Shown: positions 6,331 to 12,919 of the stretch, piece after piece
How the letters are laid out: every line of letters starts with the position of its first letter
How positions within the stretch are numbered: position 1 is the first letter of the stretch
DNA from: Clostridia bacterium
Lineage (GTDB): Bacteria > Bacillota_E > RBS10-35 > JAJYVN01
Direction: 5' to 3'
Length of the DNA stretch: 12,919 nucleotides
Assembly (NCBI GenBank): GCA_027335515.1
Contig: DAHWHT010000297.1
Span: 1-12,919, forward strand
Position numbers and translations under genes: made by a program
Notes under the pieces: model-generated
The model's database searches: none
What the model saw: the letters and a program-made list of their open reading frames with translations, nothing else
Told to the model about the DNA's origin: nothing

Positions 6331-7362
6331 GTGTGGGAAAGTGTTGCCATCGATGGACACGATGGGCGGGGGGTCGAACGGGGGGGACGGGCCTTCGTGC
6401 AGATCGGCGAACTTGGCAACGCGGTCAGTGAGCTTTCGCAAATGTTGTCCCAGGCGATCGTCTTGCCCTTTCGCGCGCCGAGCCGCGCCGGACGGCGCGC
6501 GCCCGCGCGGGCGGTGGCCATGGCGGCCGGACCCGCCCGCACCCTGGCGATGAACGTGCGTGGCAGCCTCTTTTTGGCCTCCGGGGCGGTGGCCGACGAC
6601 GTGCTGGTGGACCTCATTCATCGGGCCGGCGGCCGCCAGGCCCGCGCGGTGGTGCTTCCGGCCGCCTCATACAACTTCGCAGGGGCGGGGGAGCGCTACC
6701 GCCGCTATTTTCAGCGGTTTGGTATGGACCGGTCGGAAACGCTCGACGTTTCCACGCGGGCGCGGGCGGATGATCCGGCCCTTGCGGCCTCGATCGCGTC
6801 GGCGGACCTGCTGGTGCTCGGCGGCGGGGATCCCGAACTCCTGCTGGATGTGCTGGGGGGCACGGCAGCCGCGGCGGCCATCGCCGGCGCGATGGTGCGG
6901 GGCGCGATGGTGGCCGCCTTCGGGCCGGCCGCCACCGCGGCGGGGGAGTGGGCCCTGGGCCGTGAGGAGGAACGCGGCGAGCGGGCGGCGTCGGCGGGCG
7001 GCGGCCGGCGGCGCGGACTCGGCCTGATCCCCGGGACGCTGGTCGCCACCGGGGCGCACGCGGCGGGCCGCATCGCCTCCGTGTTCGGCACCGCGTTGAC
7101 CGGCGGCCTGCAGGCCCTCCTGCTCGACGACCGCGGAGCGCTCTTGGTGCGGCCCGGTTGGCAGGCGGAGGTTCGGGCGGGGACGGTGCTCGCCGTGGGC
7201 GGTGGGCCGGTGCCGCTACGGGGTTACGCCAGGGCCCAGCGCCCGGAAGACGCCCCGCTTGGAGGCGTGTATACCCGGGTGGCGCCCACCGGCTGGAGGC
7301 TGGATCTGGCCGCCCACGTCGTGCTGCCTCCGGGGGCGCTCAGTGGTGCCGAACAGCCGTGA
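6331..7362 (+). CDS. Cyanophycinase-like (peptidase S51 / class I GATase-like) protein without catalytic residues
   Basis: 343 aa from GTG 6331. GTG 6397 (321 aa) is an alternative, and the recognisable domain begins only near residue 74. Residues 76-290 track the cyanophycinase fold: VRGSLFLASGA, RQARAVVLPAAS, GERYRRYFQRFGM, ADLLVLGGGDPELLLDVLGGT (normally FFTGGDQ...), then GAMVAAFGPAATAAGE (191-206), where active members have GTSAGA. The nucleophile Ser position is G198. In GLGLIPGTLVATGAHAAGRI (229-248) the usual DQHF reads ATGA, so the catalytic His position is G241. The IDE motif is LLLDD. Active relatives cleave cyanophycin or Asp-dipeptides; this one should be inactive by that mechanism. 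An Arg/Gly-rich insert occupies 211-228. The C-terminal 50 residues are outside the family core. The PHP gene starts at or within 17 bases of its stop. Confidence 0.75.
   Translation: MWESVAIDGHDGRGVERGGRAFVQIGELGNAVSELSQMLSQAIVLPFRAPSRAGRRAPARAVAMAAGPARTLAMNVRGSLFLASGAVADDVLVDLIHRAGGRQARAVVLPAASYNFAGAGERYRRYFQRFGMDRSETLDVSTRARADDPALAASIASADLLVLGGGDPELLLDVLGGTAAAAAIAGAMVRGAMVAAFGPAATAAGEWALGREEERGERAASAGGGRRRGLGLIPGTLVATGAHAAGRIASVFGTALTGGLQALLLDDRGALLVRPGWQAEVRAGTVLAVGGGPVPLRGYARAQRPEDAPLGGVYTRVAPTGWRLDLAAHVVLPPGALSGAEQP
6364..6391 (+). other. Putative G-quadruplex motif near the 5' end of the S51-like gene
   Basis: Four G-runs (6364-6366, 6368-6373, 6380-6386, 6389-6391) are separated by loops of 1, 6 and 2 bases, which fits the G3+N1-7 rule on the coding strand. 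It lies 33 bases inside the frame if GTG 6331 is the start, or in the 5' leader just before GTG 6397. Confidence 0.4.
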
Positions 7363-7379
7363 CGGCGCCTTCGGCACCC

Positions 7380-8171
7380 ATGCCCCACAGCTACCACACC
7401 CACATCGCCGCAAGCGGCCTGGACGCGATGCTCGCCGCCGCCGCGGCCGCGGGTCTGGCGGTGCTCGGCATCTCGGAGCACATCTTTCAGTTGCGTGAAG
7501 GGCGGGCGTGGATTCCGGAGGCCGCCCTGGAGGGACCGCTGCTCGGTCTGAGCGCGTATGCCGGTGCGGTGGCCGGCCGCGCCTCGTCCGATGTCGCGGT
7601 CCGCCTCGGATTGGAGGTCGACTTCCTGCCGGACCGCCAGCAGGCACTCGGCGAGGTATGCGCCGGCGTGCCCTGGGACTTCCTGCTCGTTTCGGTGCAC
7701 GCGGTCGGGGGTTGTGTGCTGCAGCGGCTGCAGGCGCCCGACCTCGCGGAGGGTTGGCGGTTGTGGCGGCGCTACGCGGAGTTGCTGGAGGACGCGGTGC
7801 GAAGCGCCGGGTGCGACATCCTCGCGCACCCGCTGCGGCTGAGCCGCTTCGTGCCCCCTCCCCCGTACCTGGAGCAGTGCCTGCGGCCCGTGTTGTCGGC
7901 GGCGGCGCAAACCGGCGTGGCCATCGAGCTCAACGGCGCCGACGTGGTCGCCTCCCCCGACCTGCAGGCGGCCCTGCTCACCTGGTGCCGCCGTGCCGGC
8001 GCGGCGATCACCTTCGGCGCCGACGCCCACCGCCCGGAGCACATCGCGCGCGGGGCATCCCAGGCGGCCGCCCTGCTGCGTCAGGCGGACTACGCCCTGC
8101 TCACCGGTTTTCACCGCCGCCAGCCGGTGCCGGAGCCGCTGCCGCCGGTCGCGGGCGGTCCGGGCCGATAA
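7380..8171 (+). CDS. PHP-domain phosphoesterase, histidinol-phosphatase (HisK/HisJ)-like
   Basis: 263 aa from ATG 7380. The PHP trinuclear metal ligands are in order and intact: HTH (H6, H8), SEH (E33, H34), GLEVDF (E79), SVH (H107), AHP (H150) and GADAH (D215, H217). GLEVDF followed by WDFLLVSVH is characteristic of the HisK/HisJ histidinol-phosphatase branch, which hydrolyses L-histidinol phosphate in histidine synthesis. No his genes are nearby, and the family also contains phosphatases of unknown substrate, so the substrate is not certain. A GTG at 7359 in the same frame overlaps the preceding stop as GTGA and may be the true, translationally coupled start (270 aa); neither start has a good Shine-Dalgarno sequence. 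Close spacing puts it in one transcript with the S51-like gene. It ends at a likely terminator, tail to tail with the methyltransferase gene. Confidence 0.85.
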   Translation: MPHSYHTHIAASGLDAMLAAAAAAGLAVLGISEHIFQLREGRAWIPEAALEGPLLGLSAYAGAVAGRASSDVAVRLGLEVDFLPDRQQALGEVCAGVPWDFLLVSVHAVGGCVLQRLQAPDLAEGWRLWRRYAELLEDAVRSAGCDILAHPLRLSRFVPPPPYLEQCLRPVLSAAAQTGVAIELNGADVVASPDLQAALLTWCRRAGAAITFGADAHRPEHIARGASQAAALLRQADYALLTGFHRRQPVPEPLPPVAGGPGR

Positions 8172-8195
8172 GGGCCGGGGGATGTCGGCTTTCTC
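8164..8195 (+). terminator. Intrinsic terminator of the PHP gene, overlapping its stop codon
   Basis: GCCGATA (8164-8170) pairs with TGTCGGC (8183-8189), seven pairs with one T-G wobble, and TTTCTC follows. The left arm contains the first two bases of the TAA stop. It occupies the whole convergent gap and reaches the stop of the methyltransferase gene on the other strand. Confidence 0.45.
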
Positions 8196-9135
8196 AGACC
8201 GGCGCGCCGGGTCGGGCGGCCAGCAGCAACCCCTCCCCCTCGTTGCCGGCGGCCAGGCCCCAAAAGGACTTGTCGCGGTAGCGGAAGCCCGCGGCGGTCA
8301 GCAGCGCGGCGGCGGCGGCCCGGCGGTCTGGGCTGTGGTATTCGAGCACGACGAAGCGGGTGCGCGGCAGCATGGCGTGGGCGCCGCGCAGCACGTCGAC
8401 TTCGGCGCCTTCGACGTCCACCTTCAAGAGGTCGATGCGCTCGATGCCCTGGCGGTCGCAAACGGCGTCCACCGTCGTCACCTCGACCTGCTCGCTGCGC
8501 GCCGCCGCGCCGCCTTCCGCCAGATCCAGGTGCCAGGCCGGGTCCAGAGAGTGGGTCACGCTGCTGCGCAGGTGCAGCGTGGCTCGGCCGGCACTGGCCC
8601 CGCAGGCGCCGGGATAGACCTGCGCGTCGATGCCCGTCGCCGCCACCAACTGGCGCAGGCGGGCGCAGTTTTCGGACTGGGGCTCCAGGGCGAGGATGCG
8701 GGCCCCGGGGTGGCTGCGCGCCACGCGCCAGCTGAAAAGGCCGATGTTGGCGCCGACGTCGAGCACCCGGGGGCTGGGTCCCAGGGGGAGTCGCGCCACC
8801 TCGTATTCGTCAAAGAGGAAGACCTGCGCGTAAAAGCCGGCGTCGTACCGGGTGAGGACTGCGGCGGGCCCGGGCGCCAGACGGCGCCAGTGTTCCAGCA
8901 GGGCGCGGCGAAAGCCGTGGCGCAGCGACTGCAGCAGCAAGCGGGGATTGGCCAGCAGGACCCGCAACACGTGCAACGCATAGGCCGGATGCCGGGCCAC
9001 GCGCCGGGCCAGGCGTCGCACGAGGGCCAGCCGGCGGGCCCGGCCGGCGCGGCGGCGCTCCGCCGGTGCCGGCGCCGCGCCGGCCGCGGTTCGTGCCGCT
9101 CCGGCTTCGTCGACCGACTCGGGACCCTTCGCCAC
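8194..9135 (-). CDS. FkbM-family SAM-dependent methyltransferase
   Basis: 313 aa from GTG 9135, chosen because GGGGAGG lies exactly 7 bases upstream. Longer readings from 9174 or 9312 have no RBS and begin with Arg-rich sequence. After an Ala/Arg-rich N-terminal region, the Rossmann methyltransferase core starts at VLDVGANIGLFSW (124-136, SAM-binding motif I, D126), continues with ILALEPQSENCARL (E151, ribose-binding acidic residue), and ends with the FkbM signature DLLKVDVEGAEVDVLRGA (235-252). FkbM enzymes O-methylate sugars, polyketides or other secondary products; the substrate cannot be read from the sequence. The gene stands alone on the minus strand with no glycosyltransferase or biosynthetic genes beside it. 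Confidence 0.88.
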   Translation of the reverse strand: MAKGPESVDEAGAARTAAGAAPAPAERRRAGRARRLALVRRLARRVARHPAYALHVLRVLLANPRLLLQSLRHGFRRALLEHWRRLAPGPAAVLTRYDAGFYAQVFLFDEYEVARLPLGPSPRVLDVGANIGLFSWRVARSHPGARILALEPQSENCARLRQLVAATGIDAQVYPGACGASAGRATLHLRSSVTHSLDPAWHLDLAEGGAAARSEQVEVTTVDAVCDRQGIERIDLLKVDVEGAEVDVLRGAHAMLPRTRFVVLEYHSPDRRAAAAALLTAAGFRYRDKSFWGLAAGNEGEGLLLAARPGAPV

Positions 9136-9142
9136 GCCTTCG

Positions 9143-9149
9143 CCTCCCC
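9143..9149 (-). promoter_or_regulatory. Shine-Dalgarno of the FkbM methyltransferase
   Basis: GGGGAGG on the minus strand, 7 bases before GTG 9135. It decides the start of this gene against two longer possibilities. Confidence 0.6.
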
Positions 9150-9200
9150 GTGCCCATTCGCCGGCGCACACCATGCCCGGCGGTTGCCGACGGGGAGTTA

Positions 9201-9244
9201 CCGCTGCCAGCGGCAATCTCCTTTTCCGGCGCCTCCGAGGCGCC
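9201..9244. promoter_or_regulatory. Two adjacent hairpins in the methyltransferase-icd divergent region
   Basis: CCGCT-GCC-AGCGG (9201-9213) is followed after 14 bases (including CTCCTTTTCC) by GGCGCCT-CCG-AGGCGCC (9228-9244), a perfect 7-bp stem. They lie between the two divergent starts (9135 and 9366). They may be operator dyads or an mRNA leader element of the minus-strand gene. No function was recognised. Confidence 0.35.
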
Positions 9245-9275
9245 GCGGTGAAAGACTGCCAGGCCGCGCGGCGCG

Positions 9276-9284
9276 TGGTATGCT
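9276..9284 (+). promoter_or_regulatory. Candidate extended -10 promoter for icd
   Basis: TGGTATGCT fits the extended -10 form TGnTATnnT and is among the few AT-containing hexamers here. The -35 region (around 9254-9260, GACTGCC) is weak, which is usual for extended -10 promoters. It would give a 5' leader of roughly 75 bases before the icd start. Confidence 0.4.
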
Positions 9285-9350
9285 GCGTCCAGGCCCGCCG
9301 TCGCGCGGGCACGATCAGCGGTACCGCCGGATGGACCGCGGTGCCCTCGC

Positions 9351-9357
9351 GGAGGAG
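9351..9357 (+). promoter_or_regulatory. Shine-Dalgarno that fixes the TTG start of icd
   Basis: GGAGGAG followed by 8 bases and TTG 9366. It is the best ribosome binding site seen on the plus strand of this window, compensating for the weak start codon. Confidence 0.65.
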
Positions 9358-9365
9358 CGAACGCC

Positions 9366-10631
9366 TTGTCGAATGCCGCCGCCCCCGTTGGCGCGACCCC
9401 GTTGGTCGGCGCCGAACGCATCGCTTATGCCGACGGTATCCTGCGCGTGCCGGACGTGCCGGTTGTGCCCTTCATCGAAGGGGACGGCACCGGGCCGGAC
9501 ATCTGGCGGGCCGCGGTGCGCGTCCTGGACGCCGGGGTGGCGGCCGCCTACGGCAGCCGACGGCGCATCGCCTGGCTTGAGGTGCTGGCGGGGGAGAAGG
9601 CGCAGGCCCGCACCGGATCCCTGCTGCCGGAAGCGACGCTGGAGCAGATCCGCGCCCACCGCGTCGCCATCAAGGGCCCGCTGACCACGCCGATCGGCGG
9701 TGGGTTCCGCAGCCTGAACGTGGCGCTGCGCCAGCAACTGGACCTCTACGCCTGCGTGCGCCCGGTGCGGCACTTCCGCGGCGTGCCGAGTCCGTGCAGG
9801 CGGCCCGACGACCTGAACATCGTCATCTTTCGCGAGAACGTCGAAGACATTTACGCCGGGATCGAGTGGGCGGCCGGCAGTGCCGAGGCCGTGGCGTTGC
9901 GCGCCTTTCTCGCCGAGCGCTTCGGCGTGGCGGTGCGTGAGGATGCGGGTCTGGGCATCAAGCCGATCAGCCGCGCCGGGACCCGCCGGTTGGTGCGGCG
10001 GGCCATCCAGTATGCGCTGACCCACAACCGCCCGAGCGTCACCCTGGTCCACAAGGGCAACATCATGAAATACACCGAGGGCGCCTTCCGCGACTGGGGC
10101 TACGCCTTGGCGCGTGAGGAGTTCGGGGACCAGACCGTCTCCTGGCAGGAGGTCGTGGACCACCACGGGGGCACGGTCCCCGCCGGCCGGTTGCTGATCC
10201 AGGACGCCATCGCCGACATCATGTTCCAGCACCTGCTGCTGCGTCCCCGCGAGCATTCGGTTCTGGCGGCCCCCAACCTCAACGGCGATTACCTGTCGGA
10301 TGCGGCGGCGGGCATCGTCGGCGGCATCGGCATGGCCCCTGGGGGCAACATCGGCGACGGCTACGCGGTGTTTGAGGCGACCCACGGGACGGCGCCGAAG
10401 TATGCCGGGCAGGACAAGGTGAATCCCGGGTCGGTGATCCTCTCGGGGGTCATGCTGCTGGAGCACATCGGCTGGGACGAGGCGGGCCAGGCCATCGTGT
10501 CGGCCCTGGAGGAGACCATCTCCGCCGGTCGCGTCACCTATGACCTGGCGCGCGGGGCCGAGCGGGACGTCGATGTCGTGTCCACCTCGGCCTTCGGGGA
10601 GGCGATCGCCAAGCGGCTGGCCGCGGGCTGA
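9366..10631 (+). CDS. icd: NADP-dependent isocitrate dehydrogenase
   Basis: 421 aa, close to the 416 aa of E. coli Icd. It oxidatively decarboxylates isocitrate to 2-oxoglutarate in the TCA cycle. The isocitrate-binding stretch [21 protein letters not shown] (115-135) is nearly identical to the E. coli one and includes the Ser that AceK phosphorylates there; no aceK is visible here. Also present are [14 protein letters not shown] (155-168), [13 protein letters not shown] (227-239, catalytic Lys K230), the metal aspartates of QDAIAD (279-284) and NLNGDYLSD (304-312). [17 protein letters not shown] (340-356) carries the Lys-Tyr pair, and TYDLAR (391-396) the Tyr and Arg, that select NADP over NAD. 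The start is TTG 9366, supported by GGAGGAG 8 bases upstream. It is transcribed alone, with the transporter gene ending 8 bases after its stop on the other strand. Confidence 0.96.
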   Translation: MSNAAAPVGATPLVGAERIAYADGILRVPDVPVVPFIEGDGTGPDIWRAAVRVLDAGVAAAYGSRRRIAWLEVLAGEKAQARTGSLLPEATLEQIRAHRVAIKGPLTTPIGGGFRSLNVALRQQLDLYACVRPVRHFRGVPSPCRRPDDLNIVIFRENVEDIYAGIEWAAGSAEAVALRAFLAERFGVAVREDAGLGIKPISRAGTRRLVRRAIQYALTHNRPSVTLVHKGNIMKYTEGAFRDWGYALAREEFGDQTVSWQEVVDHHGGTVPAGRLLIQDAIADIMFQHLLLRPREHSVLAAPNLNGDYLSDAAAGIVGGIGMAPGGNIGDGYAVFEATHGTAPKYAGQDKVNPGSVILSGVMLLEHIGWDEAGQAIVSALEETISAGRVTYDLARGAERDVDVVSTSAFGEAIAKRLAAG

Positions 10632-10638
10632 CGGCCGG
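10617..10638. terminator. Possible shared terminator hairpin between icd and the MFS gene
   Basis: CTGGCCG (10617-10623) pairs with CGGCCGG (10632-10638), seven pairs with one T-G wobble. The last three loop bases are the icd TGA stop. It fills the convergent junction and could serve both strands. There is no T-tract on either side, so the call is weak. Confidence 0.25.
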
Positions 10639-10639
10639 C

Positions 10640-11953
10640 TCAGGTCAGGCGGTTGCGGTCGTCGCGTGGGGCGGAACGGCGGACGTGCGGCGTGCGGGCG
10701 GCAGGCCGCGGCGCGGGTGCGTTGCGGCCTTGGTCGCTTCGGGCCAGGCCGGCGAGCATCGTGCGCTGGTCGACCCAAAGGGCCGCCGCCGCCAGCACGA
10801 TCGCGGCCAGGGCGGCCGAGCCCAGGTAGGGTAGGGCGGCGCCGGTCTTGACCGCCTTGTCAAAGGCCGGCGGGCCGAGGGCGGCACCGAAAAAGCGCAC
10901 CGTGCCGTACAGGGCCGTCACCGTGCCGCGTTCGTCGCTTTGGGTGGCCGAGGTGATCATGGTGTTGAGCGACGGAAGGATCAGTCCGCTGCCCATGCCC
11001 ATCACCGCGATGGATGTCGTGAACAGCACGATCTGTTGGTGGAAAAAGAACATGCCCACGAAGGCCGCGGCGATCAACCCGAGGCCGGCGAGGACCACGG
11101 TCTTGGATAAGCGGGCCAGGCGGCGGGCCAGGAAGATCCCGGACAGATACGATGTGAGCGCCAGCACGGATACGGGTATGGCGATCACCAGTCCGCGCAC
11201 CACCCCTTCGATGTGGTGGCGCTGTTCCAGCACGTCCGCGTAGTAGCTGAGGATGCCAAACAGGAAGAACAACGGGGCCGCGCCGGCCAGGAAGCAGGTC
11301 AGCAGCGAACGGCCCTTTTTGTGAAAGACGCGGCCCAGCCCACGCACGAAGCCCGCCAGCGGCCGATCGGTCGCAGTGCCCTTGGGCTCTTCGACCACCC
11401 GCCAGACCAGGAGGGCCGACACCCAGGCGATCAGGGGATAGGCAAAAAAGGGTGCCCACCACACGAGCATCATCAGGGCCGCCCCAAGGATGGGGCTGAT
11501 CACCTTGCCCAGTCCGTTGGCGGCTTCCAAGAGACCGAGGGCCTTGCTGCGCTCGCCCGAGCGGAAGATGTCGCCGGCCAGGGCCATGGCCACCTGGTAG
11601 GTGCCCCCGGCGCCGATCCCCTGCAGGACGCGGCCGGCGAGGATGACACCGTAGACCCCGTTGCGCAGCAAGAGCGGCGCCAGGGCGCAGACCAACCCGC
11701 CGGCGCCGAAGATGATCAGGGACGGCACCATGACGCGCTTGCGCCCGAAGCGGTCGGACAGGTAGCCGCCGATGGGTATCACCAGGCCGGCGGCGACCGA
11801 GAAGGCGGTGATGAGCAGACCGACCTGGAACAGCGAACGGCCGAGCGCCTGCTGAATGGCTGGCAATACCGGGATGATCATGGAGTTGGAGAGCACCATC
11901 ACAAAAGGGACGGTCGCGATCACGGCGAAGTTGGTGCGTGTTTCGGTCCGCAG
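10640..11953 (-). CDS. Major facilitator superfamily transporter, DHA1 drug-efflux type
   Basis: 437 aa as drawn. A 12-helix proton-coupled antiporter of the plasma membrane by family pattern. Helix 1 is FAVIATVPFVMVLSNSMIIP. Motif A, GGYLSDRFGRKR (62-73), lies between helices 2 and 3. The motif-C region NGLGKVISPILGAA in helix 5 is the antiporter signature of DHA1 exporters such as Bmr. The C-terminal tail after the last helix is Arg/Pro-rich and cytoplasmic. The substrate is unknown; drugs, lipids or sugars are possible. The start is unusual: no ATG, GTG or TTG lies at the expected place, but CTG 11953 has GGGGAGG 8 bases upstream. Alternatives are GTG 11923, without an RBS, or GTG 12103, with GGAGG upstream but adding 50 Arg/Pro-rich residues that overlap ftsQ. 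It is convergent with icd and divergent from ftsQ. Confidence 0.88.
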   Translation of the reverse strand: MRTETRTNFAVIATVPFVMVLSNSMIIPVLPAIQQALGRSLFQVGLLITAFSVAAGLVIPIGGYLSDRFGRKRVMVPSLIIFGAGGLVCALAPLLLRNGVYGVILAGRVLQGIGAGGTYQVAMALAGDIFRSGERSKALGLLEAANGLGKVISPILGAALMMLVWWAPFFAYPLIAWVSALLVWRVVEEPKGTATDRPLAGFVRGLGRVFHKKGRSLLTCFLAGAAPLFFLFGILSYYADVLEQRHHIEGVVRGLVIAIPVSVLALTSYLSGIFLARRLARLSKTVVLAGLGLIAAAFVGMFFFHQQIVLFTTSIAVMGMGSGLILPSLNTMITSATQSDERGTVTALYGTVRFFGAALGPPAFDKAVKTGAALPYLGSAALAAIVLAAAALWVDQRTMLAGLARSDQGRNAPAPRPAARTPHVRRSAPRDDRNRLT

Positions 11954-12026
11954 GCCGGTGCCCTCCCCTTCGGGTGCGGCCCGTGGCGGGCCTGCCGGTC
12001 TAGGGTGGACGCCGCCGCCGACGCCT

Positions 12027-12919
12027 ATGCGGCCGCGCCGGGTCCGATGCGCGGGAGGGGTGGAAACGATCGCCGGGCGGCAGCGGCACGGGGAGCCTTC
12101 CACGCCTTCCTCCGCCCAGGGGCGGGCCGCGCATCGCTGGGGGATCGGCGGTGGAGGGCGGGGGCCGGCGCGGCGCCCGCGCGGTAGGCTGCGCATCGCG
12201 GCGGCGCTGGGCGTCGGCTGTGCGGCGGTGGCGTTCGGATTGCACACGCGTCCCTTCTTGCTGCGGCACCTCAAGGTTACCGGGCTGCACCAGATGACGG
12301 TCTCCGAAGTGGTGGCGGACCTGGCCCTGCCCAGGGTGGTCTACACGTGGCAACTGCGATCCTGGGTATTGCAGCGGCGGTTGCGTCGCGATCCTTTGAT
12401 CGCCGCCGCGAAGGTGCAGGTGCGCTGGCCCGACGCCCTGACGATCGCGGTTTCGGAACGGGTCCCCGTCGCGCTGGTCGTCGGCGGTGGACAGGCGTGG
12501 GAAGTCGACGCGTCCGGTCGGTTGCTGCGCGTCCTTGCGGATCCCGGCAACGCCCTGGCCGTCCATGCCGCCGGGCTGCCCGGCCGGGTGCCGGTGGTGG
12601 AGGGGGCGCGCCTGTCGCGGCCGCTTCCCGGGGGTGCGGCCCACGGGAACGGGGTGGCGGCGGCGCTCGGCGTGGCGCGCAGTCTGGGTGGGGCCTACGG
12701 CAAGCAGATCGCGGCGGTGACGGTTTCGGCCAGCGGCAGTGTCGGGGTGCGCACGGTGGGGGGCATCGCGGTCGACTACGGCAGCGGTCGCCAGGCACAC
12801 CGCAAGACCCAGATGTTGTTGGGTATCCTGCGGGCGGTGGCGCTCCAGCCGGGCGTGAAGTTGGCAGCGATCGACCTGCGCGCGCTGGCGACGCCCGCGG
12901 TGCGGCTGGCGTCCGGCAG
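12027..12919 (+). CDS. ftsQ: Cell division protein FtsQ/DivIB (partial, runs off right edge)
   Basis: The frame is open from ATG 12027 to the window end, 297 codons, with no stop seen. GTG 12060 is an alternative start; neither has a well-spaced RBS. The layout is that of a bitopic divisome protein: an Arg/Gly-rich cytoplasmic tail (1-53), one transmembrane helix (RIAAALGVGCAAVAFGL, about 56-72), then the POTRA domain (about 80-150) with LKVTGLHQMTVSEVV, RDPLIAAAKVQVRWPDALTIAVSERVPVAL and VDASGRLL. The beta-domain follows, with the family ending VGVRTVGGIAVDYG, HRKTQMLLGILRAV and IDLRALATPAVRL, so the true C-terminus is near. FtsQ/DivIB links FtsL/FtsB to the septal peptidoglycan synthase. 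It normally sits in a mur/fts cluster, which presumably lies to the right. Confidence 0.85.
   Translation, partial: MRPRRVRCAGGVETIAGRQRHGEPSTPSSAQGRAAHRWGIGGGGRGPARRPRGRLRIAAALGVGCAAVAFGLHTRPFLLRHLKVTGLHQMTVSEVVADLALPRVVYTWQLRSWVLQRRLRRDPLIAAAKVQVRWPDALTIAVSERVPVALVVGGGQAWEVDASGRLLRVLADPGNALAVHAAGLPGRVPVVEGARLSRPLPGGAAHGNGVAAALGVARSLGGAYGKQIAAVTVSASGSVGVRTVGGIAVDYGSGRQAHRKTQMLLGILRAVALQPGVKLAAIDLRALATPAVRLASG

Noticed and set aside
7993..9684. Plus-strand 563-codon open frame across the methyltransferase
   Set aside because: It crosses three better-supported genes and its sequence is the antisense of FkbM codons, with no domain of its own.
9315..10778. Minus-strand 487-codon open frame opposite icd
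   Set aside because: It mirrors the icd codons and has no domain; icd itself is unmistakable.
11213..12187. Plus-strand 324-codon open frame opposite the transporter
   Set aside because: It is antisense to transmembrane helices of the MFS protein, and its Gln/His/Asp-rich composition is typical of an antisense frame.
1..12919. CRISPR arrays, tRNA/rRNA genes, insertion sequences, prophage genes
   Set aside because: No regularly spaced repeats, cloverleaf-like sequences, transposase or integrase motifs were found on either strand by reading.

Overview
The window looks like the chromosome of a very GC-rich, endospore-forming member of the Bacillota, of the Symbiobacterium / Thermaerobacter / Limnochordia kind. 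This is inferred from three things: a recognisable alpha/beta-type small acid-soluble spore protein (SASP), a YrzE/TIGR04086-type membrane protein, and a DinG helicase with an N-terminal DEDDh exonuclease domain, as in Gram-positive bacteria. Base composition is strongly GC-biased throughout, so most long open frames on the non-coding strands are artefacts. No rRNA, tRNA, CRISPR, transposase or phage gene was seen, and no gene-free stretch exceeds about 230 bases.

Layout, left to right. (a) 1-80, minus: the first 26 codons of an Ala/Gly-rich protein, divergent from purC. (b) 262-4100, plus: purC (SAICAR synthase), then an exonuclease-helicase fusion of the DinG family. Their stop and start share one base (TGATG), so they are probably translationally coupled. 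(c) 4270-6221, plus: a membrane-anchored protein with the fold pattern of the ComEC C-terminal metallo-beta-lactamase domain but with all of its metal-binding motifs replaced; the SASP gene; and a four-helix TIGR04086 membrane protein behind a structured leader. (d) 6331-8171, plus: a cyanophycinase-like (peptidase S51) protein that lacks the catalytic Ser and His, followed immediately by a PHP-family phosphoesterase with intact metal ligands. (e) 8194-9135, minus: an FkbM-type methyltransferase. (f) 9366-10631, plus: NADP-type isocitrate dehydrogenase with a TTG start and a strong ribosome binding site. (g) 10640-11953, minus: an MFS drug-efflux-type transporter, tail to tail with icd. (h) 12027-12919, plus: FtsQ/DivIB, cut by the window end and divergent from the transporter.

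Most of the window is housekeeping: purine synthesis, DNA repair, TCA cycle and cell division. The least ordinary part is 4.2-7.4 kb. There, two proteins that keep the fold signatures of hydrolase families but have lost their catalytic residues flank a spore DNA-binding protein and a small membrane protein. Whether these genes work together, for example in sporulation, is inference from position alone. A second recurring theme is compact hairpins that overlap stop codons at the 3' ends of genes (dinG, the PHP gene, icd), apparently acting as terminators, only one of them with a clear T-rich tail.
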